Shown: in pieces, positions 32,373 to 38,292 of the stretch
How positions within the stretch are numbered: position 1 is the stretch's first letter
Layout: the number at the start of each line of letters is the position of its first letter
Origin: Marinilabiliaceae bacterium
GTDB taxonomy: Bacteria > Bacteroidota > Bacteroidia > Bacteroidales > Marinilabiliaceae
DNA length: 38,292 bases
Reading direction: 5' to 3'
Assembly: GCA_009777175.1 (NCBI GenBank)
Contig: WRMI01000026.1
Span: 1 to 38,292, forward strand
Translations under genes and position numbers: made by a program
The notes under the pieces: generated by a model
Databases searched by the model: none
What the model was told of the DNA's origin: nothing
What the model saw: only the letters and a program-made list of their open reading frames with translations

Positions 32373-33051
32373 AATATGGACAAATCACTTACCTTGCTAT
32401 TCGGGGGGTGTTCCTCGTGCAGGAATTTATATCAAAACTTTTTTGAAAGGTTTAAAATCCTCTTTGGAGGTGGGATGTGGAAGCGCACGCGACTCAATTT
32501 ATCTTTCTACTAAAAAGATAAAAGCAATCGCATCCGACTATGAGCCTAAATTAATATCTATCTTACAAGAAAATCATAAAAATGAATTAGTTGATTTTCA
32601 GGTTGTTGATGCTTTTATGATGCCTTTTGACGATAAATCTTTTGATTTAGTTTTTCACAACGGTTTATTTGTCTATTTTGATGATAATGACATTGTTAAA
32701 CTTATTCATGAACAAGTCAGAATTGCCTCAAAATATATTTTAATAATGGTTCATAACAAACATAACATAAAACAACAGAATACTTTTGCCAAAAATGCCA
32801 AAACAGATAGTTTGTACAACATTAGGTTTTTCGACATCGAAAGCCTCGAAAAAGTGATAAATTTGTCTGGCATTAAATATAAGAGTATAAAATATTGTAA
32901 ATTTGGCGGAAAAGCAGATATGTTTTGGATGAAAAAACTTAAAGGAATTCCAAATTTTATATATCTTTTTAGAAATTTTTTAATACCAAGACTATATCGT
33001 TTTCAAAGTTGGAAAATTACAGAACGAATAGCTTGTATAATTGAATTGTGA
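32350..33051 (+). CDS. Class I SAM-dependent methyltransferase in the polysaccharide cluster
   Basis: A 233-residue protein. Motif I is LEVGCGSARDSIYLS (about 37-51), strand 2 ends in ASDYEPK, then VVDAFMMPFDDKSFDLVFHNGLFVYF, the motif II-IV region of the Methyltransf_11/25 families. The substrate could be a sugar or lipid intermediate but is not shown. It starts inside the 3' end of wzx (23-nt overlap), arguing for coupled translation. A long heptamer array begins 3 nt after its TGA stop. Confidence 0.8.
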   Translation: MEKQEWAEIWTNHLPCYSGGVPRAGIYIKTFLKGLKSSLEVGCGSARDSIYLSTKKIKAIASDYEPKLISILQENHKNELVDFQVVDAFMMPFDDKSFDLVFHNGLFVYFDDNDIVKLIHEQVRIASKYILIMVHNKHNIKQQNTFAKNAKTDSLYNIRFFDIESLEKVINLSGIKYKSIKYCKFGGKADMFWMKKLKGIPNFIYLFRNFLIPRLYRFQSWKITERIACIIEL

Positions 33052-33054
33052 GAA

Positions 33055-33366
33055 TAGTGGTTAGTGGTTAGTGGTTAGCGGTTAGTGGTTGGTGATTAGC
33101 GGTTAGTGGTTAGTGGTTAGCGGTTAGTGGTTAGTAGTTAGTGATTAGTGGTTAGTGGTTAGCGGTTAGTGATTAGTGGTTAGTGGTTAGTGGTTAGTGG
33201 TTAGTGATTAGTGGTTAGTGGTTAGCGGTTAGTGATTAGTGGTTAGTGGTTAGTGGTTAGCGATTAGTGGTTAGTGGTTAGTGATTAGTGGTTAGCGGTT
33301 AGCGGTTAGTGGTTAGTGGTTAGTGATTAGTGGTTAGCGGTTAGCGATTAGTGGTTAGCGGTTTGT
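33055..33366 (+). repeat. Long degenerate heptamer array (GTGGTTA and variants)
   Basis: About 44 heptamers, GTGGTTA with GCGGTTA and GTGATTA variants, starting 3 nt after the methyltransferase stop. Each unit contains TAG, and because 7 is not a multiple of 3 every sense frame is closed within 21 nt. It is the same unit and the same sense orientation as the array at the 3' end of the TlpA-like gene. Confidence 0.95.
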
Positions 33367-33381
33367 GATAAAAAAACTAAT

Positions 33382-33512
33382 CTTTGTGTTCTTTGTGTAT
33401 TTCAATAAATTCAATAACCAAAACCTTTGTGTCCTTTGTGGTTAAAAAATAGTAATTAAAATAATTCGTGTAAATTAGTGTAATTAGTGGCTAAAAAATT
33501 TGTGGCTAAAAA
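33382..33512 (+). repeat. 62-nt cap block copy 2 and AATTAGTG/GTGGCTAAAA repeats
   Basis: 33382-33443 is the reverse complement, with about three differences, of 10122-10183. 33460-33512 has AATTCGTGTAAATTAGTGTAATTAGTGGCTAAAAAA and a second TGTGGCTAAAAAA, related to blocks at 18.1 and 22.4 kb. It ends 8 nt before the ATP-grasp start. Confidence 0.85.
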
Positions 33513-33520
33513 ATAATATT

Positions 33521-34534
33521 ATGAAACAAGAAATAGTTATACTCGAACCCAAATATGACCAGGCAATTGCTCTCGCAAAATATCTTAAAAAATCTGGAAA
33601 TTTTAAAGTTATTGGCTGTATTGACAAAATAAATAATAGTTTTACCAATAAATTTTATAGTCATAAATATTATGATGAAATAATTGAGCATGAAATAAAT
33701 AAGTTACTTTTGGATAAATATTCAATTGTAGTTCCTACGGGAGCTTCGTCAACGCTTTGTTATTCTAAAATTGCGGATTTTTGCAAAATTGGCGATGTCA
33801 TATTCAAAAAAGAGAATTTAATTGTTTCAGATAAACTTTATATGCTTAATCTTTGCCAACAGTTAAAAGTTCCTATTCCCAAAATGTACAACCTCGACGA
33901 CAAAATAAAACAATTTCCACTTTTTTGCAAATCGAAATATGAAATTTCTGAATACAAAAAAATTAAAAAAGTTCTTAAAACAAAGTCTGATATTGATAAT
34001 TTACCACACAAAGAAGTAATTATTCAGGAATACATCCAAAGTTCATCAACTTTTGGTATGGGTTTTATTGCAAAAGAGGGAAAAATTATCACAAGTTTTA
34101 TGCACGAAGAGTTAATTAGTTACCCTAAACAAGGTGGTGCTGGAGTTTTGTTAAAAATTTTTGAAAATAAAGAAATTTATCAACATACTGCTACTTTGCT
34201 ACATGCGTTGAATTACACGGGTTGGGGACTATCCGAATTTAAGTATGATTCTCTTCGAAACGAATATGTTTTTATGGAAATAAATGGTAAATTTTGGGCA
34301 TCCCTCGAATTTGCTCTTTTATGCAACCCTCAATTTGGAAAATTACTTTTTGGAATTGATTATCCTGCAAAACCAAAAAAATATTTTGTTTATTTAAACC
34401 GATTGATGACAACTTATTCGTGGAAAGTATTTAAATATTTGCCTCAAATTGTTGCCGCATATAAGTCAAAATCAGGCAGTTGTCGTAAAATGCTCGTTGA
34501 ATTTTTGAATCATTGGGCAGGAGTTTTTTTATAA
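33521..34534 (+). CDS. ATP-grasp carboxylate-amine/thiol ligase-like protein
   Basis: A 337-residue soluble protein with the three ATP-grasp parts: an N-terminal pre-ATP-grasp Rossmann-like region (EIVILEPKYDQAIALAKYL), a central lid (VSDKLYMLNLCQQLKVPIPK), and the C-terminal catalytic half with KEVIIQEYIQ and the metal-binding FMEINGKFWASLEFAL. Members join a carboxylate to an amine or thiol; in polysaccharide clusters they are thought to attach amino acids to sugars, but the substrate here is unknown. The ATG at 33521 is chosen, because an upstream TTG lies in repeat sequence. The barrel gene starts 2 nt after its stop. Confidence 0.8.
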   Translation: MKQEIVILEPKYDQAIALAKYLKKSGNFKVIGCIDKINNSFTNKFYSHKYYDEIIEHEINKLLLDKYSIVVPTGASSTLCYSKIADFCKIGDVIFKKENLIVSDKLYMLNLCQQLKVPIPKMYNLDDKIKQFPLFCKSKYEISEYKKIKKVLKTKSDIDNLPHKEVIIQEYIQSSSTFGMGFIAKEGKIITSFMHEELISYPKQGGAGVLLKIFENKEIYQHTATLLHALNYTGWGLSEFKYDSLRNEYVFMEINGKFWASLEFALLCNPQFGKLLFGIDYPAKPKKYFVYLNRLMTTYSWKVFKYLPQIVAAYKSKSGSCRKMLVEFLNHWAGVFL

Positions 34535-34536
34535 GA

Positions 34537-35178
34537 ATGAAAAAAAATATGAGAAAATTAATCAAAAAAACATCTCTTTTTTGTGGTTGCATCATTGTTT
34601 CTTTGTTTGCAAACGCACAAGAGGAAGAAAGTAAAAAATTCAAATATAGGGGATATTCGGGTGGAATGATGGTTCATACAGCCTATCTTTATGGTGGAAA
34701 CATCAATGTTGGTGCGGATGATATTAAAATAGAGGGCGTTCCTTTTGGAATTGGAGGTGCAATGCGATTTCAGTTCGGCAATCATTTTCGTATCGGTGCC
34801 GAAGGATATAGTTCGACTTTGTGTTATGGCGATAATAGTTATCTGTCACTAAGTTGGGGAGGTCTTTTATTTGATTGTCCGTATAAAATTAACAATTTTA
34901 CATTTTTTGCAGGAGGAACAATTGGAGGCGGAGGCGTAAAAAATGTTACAGTAACCAACACTCTTGTTAATTCAATGAAAGAAAATGCCTTATATCAAAA
35001 ATATTCAATAATGATAGCCGACCCCTTTATTGGTGCGGAATACGCATTTACGCCAAGAATAAGTTTAACAACAAAAATAGATTTTGTTTTCAACCTGTCT
35101 CAAAAACGACCCGATTTTGCCATGGGACCCCGTATTTATTTGGGTTTTTCTTTTTATCATTCAAAAATCAACAAATAA
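34537..35178 (+). CDS. Outer-membrane beta-barrel protein
   Basis: A 213-residue protein with a basic N-terminus and signal peptide (about residues 5-27, CGCIIVSLFANAQ), then beta-barrel-like strands (YSGGMMVHTAYLYGG, AMRFQFGNHFRIGAEGYSS, FFAGGTIGGGGVKN, RIYLGFSFYH) and a basic end (KINK). It begins 2 nt after the ATP-grasp gene, so it belongs to the same transcript. Two nearby ATGs (34537, 34549) are possible; both keep the signal peptide. No specific family is recognised. It is convergent with the permease gene; the 151-nt spacer contains a weak AATCAG-CTGATT hairpin (near 35257). Confidence 0.72.
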   Translation: MKKNMRKLIKKTSLFCGCIIVSLFANAQEEESKKFKYRGYSGGMMVHTAYLYGGNINVGADDIKIEGVPFGIGGAMRFQFGNHFRIGAEGYSSTLCYGDNSYLSLSWGGLLFDCPYKINNFTFFAGGTIGGGGVKNVTVTNTLVNSMKENALYQKYSIMIADPFIGAEYAFTPRISLTTKIDFVFNLSQKRPDFAMGPRIYLGFSFYHSKINK

Positions 35179-35329
35179 TGAGTTTTGTAGTGGTACAAAA
35201 TTTGACAGGTAATGCTAACACTGCAATTAAATGAGAACATTTTGATTTTAGCAAAAAATCAGGAAATCTGATTAAATTAAAAGAATAATGCCAAAATATT
35301 TCTTGTAGGCTACTAATTTTATTGTTATT

Positions 35330-37753
35330 TCACTCAATTGATTTTGCAGGATTTCTCAAAGCTGTTGCTACCGCTTTCCAACCAATGGTCAGTAAAGTGA
35401 GTGTTATAGTAATAATAGCGGACAAAGCAAATATTTTCCAGGTAATATCAATACGGTAGGCATAATCTTTTAGCATATCTGAAAGCCAATAATATGCCAC
35501 AGGAATTGCTATCACCATTGCTATTACAACCAAAATCAAAAACTCTTTTGAGAGCCTTGAAACTATATCACCAAATTTTGCGCCAAAAACTTTACGAATA
35601 CCGAGTTCTTTGGTTCGACTTTCAGCAGTATATGTTACCAATCCAAACAATCCGATACAGGAAATAAAAACTGCAATAAGCGCAAAAATCGATAGTAAAC
35701 GTTGCATTCCTAATTCTGTTTTATAAAAATATGCGAAATTTTCATCTAAAAACCTGTAATTAAAGTCATAGTCGGGATGGTAGCGTTTCCATATAGTTTC
35801 GGCTGTTTCAACGGCACTTTTGGCACCCCCCGGAACTACTTTTATAAAGTTTGCATAATTTCTATTTTTGGCATGAATTAAAAATAACGGATTAATTTTA
35901 CTATTTTTGAGGTCTTCAAAGTGAAAATTTTTCACAACTCCTTTAATTGTAAATGGATTATTGTCGCCTTTGTTAAAATGTATCAGTTGTCCGATAGGAT
36001 TTTCAAAACCTAATAATAGTGCGGCTTCTTCGTTGATTATCATGTATGTAGAATCGATTGAGGAAAAATGATCACCCTTAATTAGAGTTATTTTCATAAA
36101 GTCTAAAAAATTACTTTCCACGTATGTGTAGTGTATATATGGGTCGATGTCGTCTTCTTTTCCTTGCCAATGAAAATCGGAACGAGAATTTGTTCCTCCC
36201 ATCATACGGTAAAAACCACCTGCTGTAACATCTATTACATTATTGTTTTTCAGCATCTCATCGCGAAACAGTTCAAAATGTGGTGTTATATTATTTGAGA
36301 AAAAAGTGAAAACATTTTCTTTTTCATATCCTAACTCTTTTTTGTTCATATATTTGATTTGTCGGCTAATGGTAATTGTTACCGTTATTAACACAAATGA
36401 TATGATAAACTGTGTCACAATCAACACTTTACGAAGAAAACTGCCCTTCTTTCTGCCGTCTGGTGCTGTTCGAAATGCTTCAAGTGGGCTATATAAAATC
36501 AAAGAAAAGGCAGGATATATTCCGGCTAAACAAATAACACAGAACGTCATTAAAGCATAAATCAACCATACAGCAGGGTTTGCAAAATCGAAAAAGAGAT
36601 TTTTTGAAGTTATAAAATTGTAAACAGGAATTAAAAAATTAATTAAAAATGTAGCGACAATCAATGCGCAGGTAAGAAGTAGAAATGTTTCACGAATTAA
36701 CTGCATAAAAAGAGAAATCTTTTTGCCTCCAATTACTTTACGCATTGCAATTTCTTTGCTCCTCTTGATAGCACGAGAAGTTGATAAATTGACATAATTA
36801 ATACACGCAATTAGGAGTAATAAGAATGTAATTATCGACAATAAATAGATATTTTTTAATTTATTTGACGCACTCATATCTGCTTCATATAAGTGAATTT
36901 TTTTTATTGGTTGAAAAAGATAACCATCTTCCTCATCATCGTCATCCTCATCGTCGTCATCCTCATCATCCTCATCGTCTTCATTATCAAAGAAAGAAGC
37001 AAAAGCGATTTTTCGGCTATTATTTTCTTCTTCCTTCAATTTATAAATAAGATAATCTTTGTCACATTTTTCATTTAAGACAACATAAGTATGGAAATCG
37101 CAATTTCCCCAATCGTCGTCAATATGTTTCCATGGACCGTTTCCGCCAAATGTTTTTTGTAGCAAAAGATGTGGCACTAGAAAATCAAATTGAATAGATG
37201 AGTTTTCGGGGACATCTTTGACAATACCTTCAACTCTTAAAAAGAAATCGTTGCTAGTTTTTATCACTTTTCCGATTGGATTTTCGTCACCAAATAACAA
37301 TTTTGCTTTATTTTCAGAAATAATCAAAGAAAAATCGTCAGAAAAAGGTTTTTCGGTATTACCAACAATTAACTGAAATGAAAAAATCGTAAAAAAACTA
37401 TCATCAACGGCTAAACATTTGAAATCAAAGAATTTAGAACTGTTGTATTCAAAATAACCAACTCTATAATTCCTTGTTCTGCAAACTGCCTCCACTTCGG
37501 GATGAGTAGCAGCGGCTTTAGCTAAAGGAGCGGGAGTACCCTCAAAATAAAAGTCAGACCAAGGACTATAAGTGTTGATACGGTAAATTTTGTCCCCATT
37601 TTTGTGAAAACGGTCGTAACTTAATTCGTCCTGTATCCACAGTGCTAATAGTATACTTACGGTTAAAGCAGTAGCCAAACCGATAATGTTAATAACGGAA
37701 TAAATACCGTTATGATAAAGATTGCGAAACGCAATTAAGAAATTGTAAAACAT
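35330..37753 (-). CDS. MacB/FtsX-type ABC transporter permease, two modules
   Basis: An 807-residue inner-membrane protein with the MacB-core/FtsX layout repeated twice: N-terminal helix (about 18-40) and periplasmic domain to about 295, three helices (about 298-420), then a second helix (about 445-465), second periplasmic domain, and three C-terminal helices ending RNPAKSIE. The FtsX signatures SRAIKRSKEIAMRKVIGGKK and TAESRTKELGIRKVFGAKFG are both present. Such permeases are abundant in Bacteroidetes and usually need a separate ATPase; none is adjacent. Residues about 256-276 are an Asp/Glu-only run encoded by a GAT/GAC/GAA triplet repeat. A TGGCAC-N5-TTGA sequence lies about 55-70 nt upstream. 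Confidence 0.88.
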   Translation of the reverse strand: MFYNFLIAFRNLYHNGIYSVINIIGLATALTVSILLALWIQDELSYDRFHKNGDKIYRINTYSPWSDFYFEGTPAPLAKAAATHPEVEAVCRTRNYRVGYFEYNSSKFFDFKCLAVDDSFFTIFSFQLIVGNTEKPFSDDFSLIISENKAKLLFGDENPIGKVIKTSNDFFLRVEGIVKDVPENSSIQFDFLVPHLLLQKTFGGNGPWKHIDDDWGNCDFHTYVVLNEKCDKDYLIYKLKEEENNSRKIAFASFFDNEDDEDDEDDDDEDDDDEEDGYLFQPIKKIHLYEADMSASNKLKNIYLLSIITFLLLLIACINYVNLSTSRAIKRSKEIAMRKVIGGKKISLFMQLIRETFLLLTCALIVATFLINFLIPVYNFITSKNLFFDFANPAVWLIYALMTFCVICLAGIYPAFSLILYSPLEAFRTAPDGRKKGSFLRKVLIVTQFIISFVLITVTITISRQIKYMNKKELGYEKENVFTFFSNNITPHFELFRDEMLKNNNVIDVTAGGFYRMMGGTNSRSDFHWQGKEDDIDPYIHYTYVESNFLDFMKITLIKGDHFSSIDSTYMIINEEAALLLGFENPIGQLIHFNKGDNNPFTIKGVVKNFHFEDLKNSKINPLFLIHAKNRNYANFIKVVPGGAKSAVETAETIWKRYHPDYDFNYRFLDENFAYFYKTELGMQRLLSIFALIAVFISCIGLFGLVTYTAESRTKELGIRKVFGAKFGDIVSRLSKEFLILVVIAMVIAIPVAYYWLSDMLKDYAYRIDITWKIFALSAIITITLTLLTIGWKAVATALRNPAKSIE
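36926..36988 (-). repeat. Triplet-repeat tract encoding an Asp/Glu run in the permease
   Basis: Plus-strand tract of CAT/CAC-like and CTC/CTT triplets (tcatcgtcatcctc...) giving 20 consecutive acidic residues in the first periplasmic domain. Confidence 0.85.
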
Positions 37754-37804
37754 AGTATAAAAAATTTAAAAATTTAAAAATAAAAACATTTTTATCAATT
37801 ACAA

Positions 37805-37819
37805 TCAAAATCTGTGCCA
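37805..37819 (-). promoter_or_regulatory. Sigma-54-like TGGCAC-N5-TTGA upstream of the permease
   Basis: On the minus strand TGGCAC-AGATT-TTGA, matching sigma-54 -24/-12 spacing with A for C at the -12 GC. It is the same variant as upstream of lon. No TAnnTTTG box is seen in the region. Function is inference. Confidence 0.25.
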
Positions 37820-37873
37820 AAACATTTATATATTTGATATATAAGTATTTAGTGTTCGGCTGAAAAGTTGTAG

Positions 37874-37912
37874 TGTCAAAAAATTGGACAGTGGGTGTCC
37901 AATTTTTTGACA
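37874..37912. repeat. Perfect 17-bp inverted repeat
   Basis: TGTCAAAAAATTGGACA (37874-37890), loop GTGGG, and its exact complement (37896-37912). The T run is within the stem, so this is not a standard terminator. The arm resembles the AAAAGTTGGACA part of IS3-family ends, so it may be an insertion remnant. Confidence 0.85.
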
Positions 37913-37925
37913 ATAAATTCCAAGA

Positions 37926-38292
37926 GTGACTACTGACTACTCACAACTCACAACTCACTACCGACCACTCACTACTCACTACTCACTACTCACTACTCAC
38001 AACTCACTACTCACTACTCACTACTCACTACTCACTACTCACTACTCACTACTGACTACTCACTACTCACTACTCACTACTCACTACTCACAACTCACAA
38101 CTCACTACCGACCACTGACTACTCACTACTGACTACTCACTACTGACTACTGACTACTGACTACTCACTACTGACTACTCACTACTCACTACTGACTACT
38201 CACTACTCACTACTCACTACTCACTACTCACTACTCACTACTCACTACTCACTACTCACTACTCACTACTCACTACTCACTACTCACTACTG
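37926..38292. repeat. Degenerate heptamer array (CACTACT) running off the right edge
   Basis: Over 50 heptamers, CACTACT with GACTACT, CACAACT and CACTACC variants. Uniform CACTACT fills the last 90 nt. It continues past the window. No spacers are seen, so it is not CRISPR. Confidence 0.95.

Noticed and set aside
37926-38132. 68-codon frame in the right-edge array
   Set aside because: Purely repeat-derived (TTHYSLL-type); heptamer indels would shift frame and there is no leader or domain.
33055-38292. CRISPR array interpretation of the long repeats
   Set aside because: Units are 7-8 nt with no unique spacers, and there are no cas genes.

Overview
The window reads as a chromosomal segment of a low-GC member of the Bacteroidetes, probably close to the Bacteroidales; the species cannot be named from the sequence. 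Supporting this are a bactofilin gene directly ahead of an F-type ATPase operon with an extended AtpB N-terminus, a C-terminal type IX secretion (T9SS) sorting domain, outer-membrane beta-barrels ending in aromatic residues, MacB/FtsX-type permeases without an adjacent ATPase, A-rich rather than Shine-Dalgarno leaders, and several -7 boxes of the Bacteroidetes form TAnnTTTG. No rRNA, tRNA, CRISPR array, intact insertion sequence or prophage was seen.

Layout. 1-4.2 kb: end of a possible heptapeptide-repeat gene whose stop overlaps the start of a glycogen branching enzyme, then an adenylate cyclase-HD fusion and a bactofilin. 4.3-8.3 kb: atpB-E-F-H-A, without atpG after atpA. 8.6-12.7 kb: an AGCS amino-acid symporter, a TlpA-like thioredoxin-fold protein with an altered active site, and pyrB-pyrI preceded by promoter, leader ORF, U-rich run and terminator, resembling the enterobacterial pyrBI attenuator. 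13-18 kb: methyltransferase, outer-membrane barrel, MATE exporter and a LolC/E-type permease. 18.2-22.3 kb: a tight minus-strand operon fadD-like, ispD, FemAB-like, zinc-ribbon methyltransferase. 22.5-27.6 kb: an orphan antitoxin-like gene, a coiled-coil membrane protein, a large T9SS-exported beta-helix protein and a REC-PAS response regulator in one operon with it. 27.9-30.4 kb: lon. 30.8-35.2 kb: a surface-polysaccharide-like cluster (small ORF, Wzx-type flippase, methyltransferase, ATP-grasp ligase, barrel protein). 35.3-37.8 kb: a two-module MacB/FtsX-like permease with an acidic low-complexity run.

The most unusual feature is the repeats between genes. Degenerate heptamer and octamer arrays start 0 to 3 nt after stop codons, or inside the last codons, of four genes, always in the same orientation relative to the gene. 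Two share a conserved 62-nt cap. Another hairpin element lies downstream of both atpA and lon, also in the sense orientation. Together they suggest a family of 3'-end-associated repeats resembling the STRR heptamers of filamentous cyanobacteria. The other main candidate for an undescribed system is the pyrB leader.
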